64,000 nucleotides of DNA from Caloranaerobacter azorensis DSM 13643 (GCF_900129995.1 NZ_FQXO01000005.1:1-64000), one strand, 5' to 3'. Counted from the stretch's first letter, positions 1 through 7,299 are shown. Notes: generated by a model from the sequence alone, not told the origin. A program made the numbers and translations.

Positions 1-288
1 CGATAATAACTCTGCATCTGTTATAGCATATGGTATATCTGTTAAACTTGTTTTTATCTTCATCTTTGCTGCAATTGATAAAGCTAATATATTTTCCATT
101 GGTATGTGCTTATTTTTCTTTCGCTTATCTTTAAATACTTTTGTTAAATCCTTTATTAACCCCTTTCTATTCATTTTCATTATTATATCGTCTATTAAAT
201 TTGGAAAACTTATATCAGCTGCATCAATTCTTCCATTTTTAATTGATTCTATTATTTTTTCTTTGTCTTTTCTACTTATCTGCATCAT
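1..288 (-). mobile_element. Probable transposase, N-terminal part (runs off left edge)
   Basis: An open minus-strand frame starts at ATG 288 (or 285) and stays open for 96 codons to the window edge. It reads MMQISRKDKEKIIESI and continues with 'AADISFPNLIDDIIMKM' and, near the edge, 'KMKIKTSLTDIPYAITD'. From memory this resembles the N-terminus of a clostridial transposase family (basic start, SFPNLID, then SLTDIPYAI), but the DDE catalytic part lies outside the window. No good ribosome binding site precedes the start, which is common for transposases. The opposite-strand reading of the same DNA is not protein-like. The family call is moderate; the coding call is stronger. Confidence 0.55.
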
Positions 289-416
289 ATATTATTTATC
301 GGCACTTTTTATCATTATCTTAAATTACGAATTGAAGAAAATGAAAAAAAAGATTGCTTTTTGCGCATAATAAGTATATACTAGTTAAGTTAACTAAATA
401 TGGAGTGAGGTAAAAT

Positions 417-2000
417 ATGATAAAAATAGGATTTAAAGATTTAATGTTATCAAAGGAAATATTAAAGGCAATTGAAGATATGGGTTTTGAAGAACCGTCT
501 CCAATTCAGGCAAGAGCTATTCCTATATTAATGGAAGGGAAAGATGTAATTGGTCAGGCTCAGACTGGTACAGGCAAAACAGCAGCTTTTGGAATTCCTG
601 TTTTGGAGAAAATAAAATCAGAAAATAAGAAATTACAAGCTTTGATTTTATGTCCAACAAGAGAGTTAGCTATACAGGTTTCAGAAGAATTAAGGAGACT
701 TTCGAAGTATAAAAATAATATTAAAATATTACCTATTTATGGGGGCCAGCCTATAGAACGACAAATTAAAGCTTTGAAAAAAGGGATACATATTATAGTT
801 GGTACTCCCGGTCGTGTTATGGATCATATGCGCCGTAATACTTTAAATATGGATAATATTAATATTGCAATACTAGATGAAGCAGATGAAATGTTAGATA
901 TGGGATTTAGAGACGATATAGAGAAAATACTAAAAGAAATACCTAAAGAAAGGCAGACAGTAATGTTTTCAGCTACGATGCCTAAACCTATTCTTGAACT
1001 AACGAAGAAATATCAAAAAAATCCGCAATTGGTTAAGGTTGTGCATAAGCAGCTTACAGTTCCAAATATAGAGCAAATATATTTTGAAGTAAAAGAGAAA
1101 ACGAAATTAGAAGTTTTATCCCGCTTAATTGATATGTATAATCCTAAACTTTCATTGGTTTTCTGTAATACGAAAAAGCGAGTAGATGAACTTGTTTCTC
1201 AGCTTCAAGGAAGGGGTTATTTTGCAGATGGTCTTCATGGAGACATGAAACAATCACAAAGAGACAAAGTAATGGCTAAATTTAGAAATGGCACAATAGA
1301 GATTTTGGTGGCAACCGATGTAGCAGCTAGAGGTATTGATGTTTATGATGTTGAAGCTGTATTCAACTATGATCTTCCAAGAGATGAGGAATATTATGTA
1401 CACAGAATAGGAAGAACTGGGCGAGCAGGTAAAGCAGGTCGTGCTTTTAACTTTGTAGTGGGTAAAGAAATCTACAAACTAAAGGAAATACAGAAATATA
1501 CAAAAACTAAAATTGTGCGACAAGATATTCCTACTATTAATGATGTAGAAGAGATTAGAACTAATTTATATTTAGAAAAAGTAAAAGCTGTTTTGAAAGA
1601 AGGGAATATGACTAAATATATTAAGTATATTGAAAGATTATTAGAGGAAGACTATACTTCTATAGATATAGCAGCGGCTCTACTTAAAATAGCTATGGGA
1701 GAGCAGAGTAAAGAAGATTTTGAACTTGATGATGAATTTGAAAATACAGGTGCAGAGCCAGGAATGGTAAGATTGTTTATAAATATAGGTAAAAAGCATA
1801 AAATAAAGGCTAAAGATATTGTAGGAGCAATTGCTGGTGAAACAGGACTTTCAGGTAAACTGATTGGAATAATCGATGTTTTCGATAGATATACTTTTGT
1901 AGAAGTACCAAGAGAGTATGCAAAAGAGGTATTAATGATTATGAAAAATAATAAAATAAAGGGAAAAAGGATTAATATTGAACCTGCTAATTCAAGATAG
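417..2000 (+). CDS. DEAD-box ATP-dependent RNA helicase with DbpA-type C-terminal RNA-binding domain
   Basis: ATP-dependent RNA-unwinding enzyme, 527 aa, probably acting in ribosome assembly or mRNA turnover in the cytoplasm. All core motifs are visible: Q motif near residues 6-31, Walker A AQTGTGKT at 48-55, PTREL 80-84, TPGR 130-133, DEAD 154-157, SAT 185-187 and HRIGRTGR 329-336. Residues about 452-527 look like the RRM-like DbpA/CsdA RNA-binding domain, which in DbpA/YxiN binds 23S rRNA. GAGGTAA lies upstream of the ATG. A perfect short palindrome (TAGTTAAGTTAACTA, 382-396) sits in the leader and could be an operator. It is monocistronic, ending in a strong terminator. Whether it is DbpA-like or CshA-like by orthology cannot be settled by eye. 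Confidence 0.95.
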   Translation: MIKIGFKDLMLSKEILKAIEDMGFEEPSPIQARAIPILMEGKDVIGQAQTGTGKTAAFGIPVLEKIKSENKKLQALILCPTRELAIQVSEELRRLSKYKNNIKILPIYGGQPIERQIKALKKGIHIIVGTPGRVMDHMRRNTLNMDNINIAILDEADEMLDMGFRDDIEKILKEIPKERQTVMFSATMPKPILELTKKYQKNPQLVKVVHKQLTVPNIEQIYFEVKEKTKLEVLSRLIDMYNPKLSLVFCNTKKRVDELVSQLQGRGYFADGLHGDMKQSQRDKVMAKFRNGTIEILVATDVAARGIDVYDVEAVFNYDLPRDEEYYVHRIGRTGRAGKAGRAFNFVVGKEIYKLKEIQKYTKTKIVRQDIPTINDVEEIRTNLYLEKVKAVLKEGNMTKYIKYIERLLEEDYTSIDIAAALLKIAMGEQSKEDFELDDEFENTGAEPGMVRLFINIGKKHKIKAKDIVGAIAGETGLSGKLIGIIDVFDRYTFVEVPREYAKEVLMIMKNNKIKGKRINIEPANSR

Positions 2001-2003
2001 AAA

Positions 2004-2039
2004 TACTACAAAAGAGCCTGTACAGGCTCTTTTTGTAGT
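2004..2039 (+). terminator. Intrinsic terminator after the helicase gene
   Basis: A long hairpin with stem AAAGAGCCTG/CAGGCTCTTT, extended outward by ACTACA/TGTAGT with one bulged base, and a T-run inside the 3' arm. It is symmetric enough to act in both directions, so it also serves the small minus-strand gene that ends at 2079. Confidence 0.85.
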
Positions 2040-2078
2040 GGGGAATTTATATAAAATAGTTTATGCGTAATATAATGT

Positions 2079-2195
2079 TTAGCATCTGTAATTGCAGCAA
2101 TTACATAGAATAACTACTAATAATAAGAAGAAGAATAACAATTCTGTACTTTGTCCTTCCATTATTTGTGCAAATAAACTTTTACCTTCAGCCAT
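2079..2195 (-). CDS. Small hydrophobic Cys-rich protein (38 aa), probably sporulation-associated
   Basis: A 38-residue frame with an excellent ribosome binding site (AAGGAGGTCATCTA then ATG). After a polar start (MAEGKSLFAQ) comes a hydrophobic run, ELLFFFLLLVVIL, and a Cys-rich tail, CNCCNYRC. Upstream is a match to the sigma-K-type pattern AC-N16-CATATTTTA (minus strand, 2272 to 2246), which points to late mother-cell expression. The same LLFFFLLLV segment appears twice in the small gene at 21270. The size resembles tiny coat or YjcZ-like proteins, but I do not assign a family. Codon use, RBS and promoter make it a real gene despite its length. Confidence 0.75.
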   Translation of the reverse strand: MAEGKSLFAQIMEGQSTELLFFFLLLVVILCNCCNYRC

Positions 2196-2245
2196 TTAGA
2201 TGACCTCCTTAACTAAGAATATTATGTTGTAAATACTTCTTAATA

Positions 2246-2272
2246 TAAAATATGTTAATTAAATAATTTTGT
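2246..2272 (-). promoter_or_regulatory. Sigma-K/E-like promoter for the 38-aa small protein
   Basis: On the minus strand AC (2272-2271), 16 nt, then CATATTTTA (2254-2246). This matches the sigma-K consensus AC-N16/17-CATANNNTA in full and lies about 50 bp before the start codon. Sigma-E has a similar -10, so the exact factor is inferred. Confidence 0.6.
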
Positions 2273-2286
2273 GAATAAAATAAATT

Positions 2287-2316
2287 TTGGACATGATATC
2301 TTTTTTGTGTTATTAT
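2287..2316 (+). promoter_or_regulatory. Sigma-A promoter of the peptidyl-prolyl isomerase gene
   Basis: TTGGAC (2287-2292), 18 nt, TATTAT (2311-2316), followed 35 bp later by the ATG with AAAGGAGAG as ribosome binding site. Confidence 0.55.
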
Positions 2317-2350
2317 AACAGTATATTTTAATGCAAAGGAGAGTTTATCA

Positions 2351-3100
2351 ATGGAGGAAAATAAAGTTTTAGCAACAGTAAATGGTAAAGAAATAACAGA
2401 AAAAGATGTAGATTTACTTTTAAAGAATTTAGGACCGCAAAGAGCAATGCAGTTTTATTCGGAAGAAGGAAGAAAAAAATTAGTAGACGAACTTATTAAT
2501 CAAGAGCTAATTTATTTAGATGCATTAGAAAATAAATTGGATAGTGATGAAGAATTTTTAACAGAATTAGAATATATGAGGCAAAACCTATTAAAACAAT
2601 TTGCAGTTAGGAAACTATTAGAGAATGTATCTATTGAAGAAGAGGAGTTGGTTGCTTTTTACAATAGTAATAAGACAAGATTTAAAAAACCAGAAATGGT
2701 TAGGGCTAGACATATACTTGTAGATACAGAAAGTGAAGCTAATAGAATAATAGAAGAAATAAAGAAGGGGTTAAATTTTGAAGATGCTGCTAAAAAATAT
2801 TCTAAGTGTCCTTCAAAGGCAAATGGAGGAGAGTTAGGATATTTTACGAGAGGCAAAATGGTTAAAGAATTTGAAAGTGCTTCATTTGAATTAGAAAAAG
2901 GCCAAATGAGTGAGCCAGTAAAGACTAGTTTTGGATATCATATAATTGAAGTATTAGATAAAAAGGAAGAAGAAGTTAGTCCTTTTGAAGCAGTAAAGGA
3001 GCAAATCAAAAATCAATTAATTGCAACTAAACAGAATGAGGTTTATTTTAAAAAAGTTGATAAGTTAAGAAATACATATGAAGTAAAAAAATATCTCTAG
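2351..3100 (+). CDS. Peptidyl-prolyl cis-trans isomerase, parvulin (PpiC) type, no signal peptide
   Basis: Parvulin-family prolyl isomerase, 249 aa. Residues 1-110 form a helical SurA/PrsA-like chaperone part beginning VLATVNGKEITEKDV. The PPIC domain spans about 116-204, with the typical MVRARHILV start, the GGELGYF segment and a terminal SFGYHIIEV. Unlike PrsA there is neither signal peptide nor lipobox, so it should act in the cytoplasm. Such cytoplasmic parvulins are common in Clostridia; the client is unknown. The gene is monocistronic with a clear sigma-A promoter. Its TAG stop is part of the left copy of a duplicated terminator hairpin that flanks a 256-bp palindromic element, so its terminator was the target of an insertion. 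Confidence 0.92.
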   Translation: MEENKVLATVNGKEITEKDVDLLLKNLGPQRAMQFYSEEGRKKLVDELINQELIYLDALENKLDSDEEFLTELEYMRQNLLKQFAVRKLLENVSIEEEELVAFYNSNKTRFKKPEMVRARHILVDTESEANRIIEEIKKGLNFEDAAKKYSKCPSKANGGELGYFTRGKMVKEFESASFELEKGQMSEPVKTSFGYHIIEVLDKKEEEVSPFEAVKEQIKNQLIATKQNEVYFKKVDKLRNTYEVKKYL

Positions 3101-3115
3101 TTTTATACTAGAGAT
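3093..3115 (+). repeat. Left duplicate of terminator hairpin (element copy 1)
   Basis: ATCTCTAG-TTTTATA-CTAGAGAT, 23 nt, identical to 3372-3394. It overlaps the stop codon of the isomerase gene. It is read here as one of the two flanking duplicates of the target site of the 256-bp element. Confidence 0.85.
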
Positions 3116-3371
3116 GAGCTTGTTGACAAAGTAAAATATTTTATGAAAATGACGCTCATGCGGACGAATTTAGAAAAAACTAAAGGTTCAAATTTTTAGA
3201 AAATCCTAACGCACCTAATCAAGACATCCTGTCTTGTAGGATGCTGGTTTGACCTCCTGTCAAACCTACGGATTTTCTCAAAAATTTTCACCTAGTTTTT
3301 TTACTAAATTCTTTCAAGCATTCGCTTTCATTTTCATAAATATTGAAAAATATAAGTTTGTCAACAGTCTG
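3116..3371 (-). mobile_element. Terminator-targeting palindromic element, copy 1, full length (256 bp)
   Basis: A non-coding imperfect inverted repeat; this copy lies in the opposite orientation to the other four. Ends carry the inverted repeat TGTTGACAAA/TTTGTCAACA. Arms with GAAAGCGAATGCTTG and CTAAATTCGTCCGCATGAG enclose a nearly invariant ~65-nt core rich in nested hairpins. It is flanked by two identical 23-nt copies of a terminator hairpin. The full-length copies at 6506 and 58550 are also exactly 256 bp and look over 90% identical by eye. No protein is encoded. Confidence 0.85.
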
Positions 3372-3400
3372 ATCTCTAGTTTTATACTAGAGATATTTTT
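3372..3400 (+). terminator. Terminator (right duplicate) after element copy 1
   Basis: ATCTCTAG-TTTTATA-CTAGAGAT (3372-3394) followed by ATTTTT. This is the duplicate that retains the T-run, so it is presumably the original terminator of the isomerase gene. Confidence 0.8.
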
Positions 3401-3472
3401 AATTTAAATTGTATTTTTTAGTCTATTATTGTAAAATATAATTAAGTATATTGTAATTTGAGGATGATTTTA

Positions 3473-4015
3473 ATGAATAGAGTTATAAATTTTATTAATA
3501 GAGAAGATATAAAATTATTTTATATTATAAACGATAAGATAAAGTGTAGTTTTCTTGATAAGATTATACCTCTTATAACTAATTTAGGAGGAGCAGTTTC
3601 GACTATATTAACATGTCTTATTTTAATCTATTTCGGAAATGACGAAGTAAAAATGGCTGGCTATAAATCAATAACTGCTCTTAGTACGAGTCATGTTTTA
3701 GTACATTTTTTAAAGAAAATATTTACTAGAGAGAGGCCTTTTGTTAAACTAAAGAGGATTAATACTTTTAAAAATAAACTCTTTGATTATTCATTCCCTT
3801 CTGGGCATACTACTGCAATATTTTCTATATGTATAACTTTAGCATTAAATTTTTCAGTTTTTACACTGTTTTTTATAGCTATAGCATTTGTTGTAGGTTT
3901 ATCTAGAATTTATATTGGAGTGCATTATCCATCGGATGTTTTGGTTGGAATGATTATAGGTACAATTTTTGCGATAACTAATAATGTATTTTTAGATATG
4001 CTTATTTTTTCTTAA
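3473..4015 (+). CDS. PAP2-family phosphatase (undecaprenyl-diphosphatase-like)
   Basis: Integral membrane phosphatase of the PAP2 superfamily, 180 aa, probably dephosphorylating undecaprenyl pyrophosphate or another lipid phosphate at the outer membrane face. The three catalytic motifs are complete: K81-x6-R88-P89, PSGH 109-112 and SRxxxGxHxxxD (S144, R145, H151, D155). Hydrophobic segments surround them. I chose ATG 3473 because GAGGATG sits just upstream; a TTG at 3458 would add five residues but leaves no ribosome binding site. The gene stands alone between the palindromic element and the Mn riboswitch. The substrate is inferred from the family. Confidence 0.88.
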   Translation: MNRVINFINREDIKLFYIINDKIKCSFLDKIIPLITNLGGAVSTILTCLILIYFGNDEVKMAGYKSITALSTSHVLVHFLKKIFTRERPFVKLKRINTFKNKLFDYSFPSGHTTAIFSICITLALNFSVFTLFFIAIAFVVGLSRIYIGVHYPSDVLVGMIIGTIFAITNNVFLDMLIFS

Positions 4016-4032
4016 ATTTAATAAAGGTAAAA

Positions 4033-4194
4033 TTAGCTAAAAGGGAGTAGCTGCGAATATTCGCAAATAGAATCAACATGCTGGTTTTATACCTGGTTCT
4101 ATTTACTTTAGAGTGTCATTCTAAAGGAGCGAGACTTTTAGCTTAGTAAAATTTCCTTTTGGGAGTTATACTAAGCTAATAGTTTCGCTTTTTT
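4033..4194 (+). ncRNA. yybP-ykoY manganese riboswitch with terminator
   Basis: The leader shows the class hallmarks: P1 strand TTAGCTAAAAG, then GGGAGTAGC, a long middle arm, and the closing GCGAGACTTTTAGCTTA. P1 pairs TTAGCTAAAAG with CTTTTAGCTTA. A competing hairpin from GCGAGAC (4129) to GTTTCGC (4182-4188) is followed by six T, giving a terminator. Because the terminator uses the 3' strand of P1, Mn2+ binding should stabilise P1 and turn the gene on. The downstream gene is a GDT1-family Mn exporter, a well-known target of this riboswitch. Confidence 0.88.
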
Positions 4195-4255
4195 CTTGGT
4201 CAAAAATATTAAATATACAAATAAATAAATATAATAAATAAAGGAGGTAACAGAT

Positions 4256-4918
4256 ATGATAAGAGAATTTATAAGGGCACTATTTTTAATTTTTATGGCC
4301 GAAATGGGTGATAAAACACAAATATTAGCAATGTCATTTGCTACACAGTTTAGTATTGAGAGTGTGTTGTTGGGAGTATTCATAGGTTCATTTTTAAATC
4401 ATGGTTTAGCAGTAATATTAGGTACATATTTATCTAGTATAATACCGGTAAATTTTATTCAAATTTTAGCAGGATTTTTATTTATAGGATTTGCATTATG
4501 GACTTTATACGATCAAGATGAAGAAGGAGAAGGCAGTAAAAAGAGTAGATTTGGTCCTGTTTTAACTGTGGCTTTAGCGTTTTTTATTGGTGAATTGGGG
4601 GATAAAACACAGCTTACGGCTATTACTCTATCAATAGATGCAAAATATCCATTTTTTATATTATTAGGGACAGTAACCGGCATGGTTTTAACTAGTATAT
4701 TAGGAATTTATGTAGGTAGCAAATTGAGTAATAAAATTTCAGGATTTACATTAAAAATACTTTCAGCGGCAATATTCATGTTTTTTGGGGTTTCAAAATT
4801 ATATTCAACGCTACCTAAAAGTTTCTTGACTTCGTCTAATGTTTTGATATTCATATTATTAATAATAGTTATTATATATATGATTTTGAAAAAATCTTTA
4901 AGAAAAAGGGAAAATTGA
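4256..4918 (+). CDS. GDT1/TMEM165 (UPF0016) family manganese exporter
   Basis: Multi-pass membrane cation exporter, 220 aa. It has the internal duplication of the family with two signature motifs, EMGDKTQ at residues 16-22 and ELGDKTQ at 113-119, whose acidic residues form the cation site. About six to seven hydrophobic segments are visible, with a charged loop near residues 85-98. Bacterial members such as Vibrio MneA export Mn2+, and the Mn riboswitch directly upstream supports that function here. The ribosome binding site is AAAGGAGG. The gene ends in a bidirectional hairpin shared with the small minus-strand gene. Confidence 0.93.
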   Translation: MIREFIRALFLIFMAEMGDKTQILAMSFATQFSIESVLLGVFIGSFLNHGLAVILGTYLSSIIPVNFIQILAGFLFIGFALWTLYDQDEEGEGSKKSRFGPVLTVALAFFIGELGDKTQLTAITLSIDAKYPFFILLGTVTGMVLTSILGIYVGSKLSNKISGFTLKILSAAIFMFFGVSKLYSTLPKSFLTSSNVLIFILLIIVIIYMILKKSLRKREN

Positions 4919-4938
4919 GGGATATTTTGTCCCTCAAT
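4914..4938. terminator. Bidirectional terminator between the Mn exporter and a minus-strand small gene
   Basis: Stem ATTGAGGGA/TCCCTCAAT with a 7-nt loop. On the minus strand it is followed by TTTTCCCTTTTT, and on the plus strand by a weaker A/T tract. Confidence 0.7.
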
Positions 4939-4965
4939 AATCTAAAAATTTTTCCAGTCCGATTT

Positions 4966-5103
4966 TTATCTTTTATTTAAAATGCATCCAAAACCACGGA
5001 AGCAGAAGATGAATATGAAGAATATGAAGAAGAAACCTCCTCCACAGAAAAATTGATTTTTAGGTTTGGAGCTTTCTACTACAGAAATGCTATTATTATC
5101 CAT
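4966..5103 (-). CDS. Small membrane protein (45 aa), Phe-rich, probably sporulation-associated
   Basis: A 45-residue frame with strong ribosome binding site GGGGAGG before ATG 5103. It starts MDNNSISVVESSKPKNQ, has a very Phe-rich hydrophobic segment (FFCGGGFFFIFFIFIFCF) and ends RGFGCILNKR. Upstream on the minus strand lies AC-N16-CATATTATG, close to the sigma-K consensus. I do not recognise the family. The architecture (tiny, one membrane segment, Cys, late-sporulation type promoter) parallels the small genes at 2079 and 21270. Confidence 0.7.
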   Translation of the reverse strand: MDNNSISVVESSKPKNQFFCGGGFFFIFFIFIFCFRGFGCILNKR

Positions 5104-5146
5104 ATATAAACCTCCCCGTAACGGATATTTGCTATCCCTCTCAATA

Positions 5147-5173
5147 CATAATATGAGAAGATTCTGATTATGT
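5147..5173 (-). promoter_or_regulatory. Sigma-K/E-like promoter for the 45-aa small protein
   Basis: On the minus strand AC (5173-5172), 16 nt, CATATTATG (5155-5147), one mismatch from AC-N16-CATANNNTA. Confidence 0.5.
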
Positions 5174-5317
5174 TACTATTTTAAATTAAAGCTGTTGGGC
5201 AGGATAAAAAAATAAATTGTCGAATATGGAAAATGAAATAATTTATTGAAAAAGTATTAAATTTTAAAAATATCATAAGTAAATTTTCTTATGAATTGTA
5301 AAAGGGAGATGGGGGTT

Positions 5318-6481
5318 GTGTATAGTTATAATTATTTAAAAAAATTATGTTAATTTCCACATCGTGGCAGTTGCTCTGCTAATGAAAGTAAAGCGGCAGA
5401 ATATATTTATGAAGAAATGCAAAAACTTGGATTTAAAAATGTCATTATGCAAAAATTTAAATCACCAAAGGATTGTATGTATACATTTCCTATACAATTT
5501 GGAGTTTTTATAGTTTTAGCAGGCGTAATGTTGTTATTACAAGTTAATCCATTATATTTATCTATATTTTTAATTCTTCCTATACTTATGATTTATTTAG
5601 AAGTTACAGGTTCATTAACAGAGATTAATTTTTCTCCTAAATATGATTCTCAAAATATAATTGTTTTTGATGAGCTTAAAAAAGAGAATCCGACTATAAT
5701 TATATCAGGACATTATGACACACAAAAAGGGAGTTTATTATTTGCTCCTAGTTTTCAAAAATATATACAAACATATTTTAATCTTTCATATTTAAGTTTT
5801 GCACTAATAATAATTTCTGTTGTTGTCAGTAATTTTATAGTAAGTTCAACCATTTATATTTTAAATACGATAGGAATTGTTTTATCTTCGCTATCTATTA
5901 TTTTTCTCATATATTCAAATGCGATTGGTAGATATATAAATGGGGCAAATGATAATGGTACAGGGACATGTTTAACTATGGCTTTAGCCAAACATTTTAA
6001 AAATGGAGAGTTTGGTGTTTATAATGACGTCAATTTTATATTCTTATTAACCGGTTGTGAAGAAGTTGGTTCAAAAGGTATGAAAGCATTTTTAAGAGAA
6101 TATAAGGATAAATTAGATAAAAGTAATACATATTTTATTGTTATTGATAATATAGGTAGTGGGAATATTACTTATTTAGAAGGCGAAGGGATGATAGTAT
6201 TTAAAGAATATAATAAGCAGCTAAAGCATATAGCGAATGAATTAAAAGATTCTTACGACATACAAAAATTCAAAAATTTATTATTGCCTACCGATTCACT
6301 TCCTGTGCTCAATCAACGGTTTAATACTATTAGTTTTTTGGGAAAAGATAAGTATGGTAATATGGAAAATTATCATTGGCATACAGATACTATTGATAAA
6401 ATCGAAAAAGAGCATATGGATTACTGTGAAAGGTTTTTTATTGATTATATCAACTTATTAATTAAAGAAGTTATAATATAA
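5318..6481 (+). pseudogene. Membrane-anchored M28 family metallopeptidase, interrupted by a TAA at codon 12
   Basis: Homology to M28 aminopeptidases begins well before the first long-frame ATG (5417). From GTG 5318, which has GGGAG nine bases upstream, the frame reads VYSYNYLKKLC, then TAA (5351-5353), then FPHRGSCSANESKAAEY and on without a break to 6481. 'FPHRGS...NE..AAEYIY' is the usual start of this family. All metal ligands are present downstream: the H and D of SGHYDT, D of NDNGTG, EE of GCEEVGS, D of VIDNIG and H of WHTDT. Membrane segments sit near the N-terminus and in the middle. No ribosome binding site precedes ATG 5417. Either the gene is freshly inactivated, or the stop is read through or bypassed by weak internal initiation. 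Confidence 0.7.
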
Positions 6482-6483
6482 AA

Positions 6484-6505
6484 AGGGCAGGATTATTCTT
6501 GTCAT
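6484..6505 (+). repeat. Left duplicate of terminator hairpin (element copy 2)
   Basis: AGGGCAGGATTATTCTTG then TCAT, 22 nt, with three mismatches to 6762-6783. The mismatches weaken the stem, so this copy has decayed. Confidence 0.75.
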
Positions 6506-6761
6506 CATACTGTTAACAAACTTATATTTTTAAATATTTATGAAAATGAAAGCGAATGCTTGAAAGAATTTAGTTAAAAAACTAGGCAAAAATTTTGTAG
6601 AAAATCCGTAGGTTTGACAGGAGGTCAAACCAGCATCCTACAAGACAGGATGTCTTGATTAGGTGCGTTAGGATTTTCTACAAAATTTGAGCCTTTAGTT
6701 TTTCTAAATTCGTCTGCATGAGCGTCATTTTCATAAAATATTTTACTTTGCTAACAAAAAC
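6506..6761 (+). mobile_element. Terminator-targeting palindromic element, copy 2, full length (256 bp)
   Basis: The same 256-bp non-coding element as copies 1 and 5, here between the M28 gene and the convergent selenoprotein operon. It begins CATACTGTTAACAAAC and ends TTTGCTAACAAAAAC, with slightly mutated terminal repeats. The core from GTAGGTTTGACAGG to TTAGGTGCGTTA is intact. Confidence 0.85.
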
Positions 6762-6783
6762 AGGGCAAGATTATTCTTGCCCT
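6762..6783 (-). terminator. Terminator of the ArsR/selenoprotein operon (right duplicate, copy 2)
   Basis: AGGGCAAG-ATTATT-CTTGCCCT, a perfect 8-bp stem. Read on the minus strand it follows the last gene of the operon by eight bases and is followed by GTTTTTG. Confidence 0.75.
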
Positions 6784-6791
6784 CTAGTATA

Positions 6792-7028
6792 TTATATATT
6801 CTTAAGTACTTCAACTACTTCATCAACAGTAGGAATTTTACCTTCGATTTTGATTTCACCATTCACCATTAAAGCAGGTGGATTAGTAACACCAGCTTTA
6901 GCTATTTCAGGTAAATCGCTTATTAGATCAAAATCATAATCGAGTCCTAATCTATCTAATGCCGCATCAACGATGGGCCCTAATTTACTGCCGCCTCAAC
7001 AAACCATTTCAAATATTTTAATATCCAT
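6792..7028 (-). CDS. Selenocysteine-containing thioredoxin-like small protein (Cys-Sec motif)
   Basis: A 78-residue frame from ATG 7028 to TAA 6792 with one in-frame TGA at 6998-6996 (residue 11). It reads MDIKIFEMVC-U-GGSKLGPI; the rest (VTNPPALMVNGEIKIEGKIP) is a typical small thioredoxin fold of the redox-active-disulfide type seen beside DUF318 permeases. Sec replaces the second Cys of the expected CCGGS-like motif. A hairpin lies directly downstream of the TGA: GCC-CATC, loop GTT, GATG-C-GGC (6978 to 6961), the right place and size for a bacterial SECIS. AGGAGG sits 7 nt before the start. It is the last gene of the operon. Reading through as Sec is inference; the in-frame homology on both sides is direct. 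Confidence 0.75.
6961..6978 (-). promoter_or_regulatory. Putative SECIS hairpin of the Cys-Sec thioredoxin-like gene
   Basis: Begins 18 nt after the in-frame TGA: stem of 3+4 bp with one bulged C and a GUU apical loop. It matches the general bacterial SECIS layout; not folded computationally. Confidence 0.5.
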
Positions 7029-7040
7029 TTTCATGCCTCC

Positions 7041-7280
7041 TTATAAATATTTTTGAATAAAGTCTTTAATCTCGTTTTTAGAAGGTACTCTGCCAGATAC
7101 TACAACCTTTTCATCTATTACAAGTCCTGGAGTTTTCATAATCCCGTAACTTAATATATCTTTGAATTCAGTTACTTTTTTTATTTCTGCTTCTATACCT
7201 AATTCATTTACTACTTCATTAGTCAAATTATATAGTTTTTCGCAATTTTTACAGCCAGCACCTAATATTTTGATAACCAT
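7041..7280 (-). CDS. Thioredoxin-like small redox protein (CxxC)
   Basis: A 79-residue thioredoxin-fold protein with active-site GAGCKNCEKL (Cys10 and Cys13) and the cis-Pro segment KTPGLVIDEKVVVSGRVP. It belongs to the MTH895/redox-active disulfide type that is often encoded beside DUF318/UPF0718 permeases. Ribosome binding site GGGGGTGA. It sits between the selenocysteine permease (19 nt away) and the Cys-Sec thioredoxin-like gene (12 nt), so the three are surely cotranscribed. It probably handles thiol or selenol exchange for the permease or its substrate. Confidence 0.88.
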   Translation of the reverse strand: MVIKILGAGCKNCEKLYNLTNEVVNELGIEAEIKKVTEFKDILSYGIMKTPGLVIDEKVVVSGRVPSKNEIKDFIQKYL

Positions 7281-7299
7281 GTTTTCACCCCCATTTAAT

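Noticed and set aside
104-370. Plus-strand frame of 88 codons with hydrophobic sequence
   Set aside because: It is the antisense of the transposase-like minus-strand frame; low complexity, no RBS.
5318-6481. TAA in the M28 gene as recoded amino acid
   Set aside because: No known bacterial recoding of TAA in Firmicutes; mutation or readthrough is simpler.
6718-6939. Plus-strand 73-codon frame
   Set aside because: It spans the end of a palindromic element and the antisense of the Cys-Sec thioredoxin-like gene; no RBS and no protein-like features.
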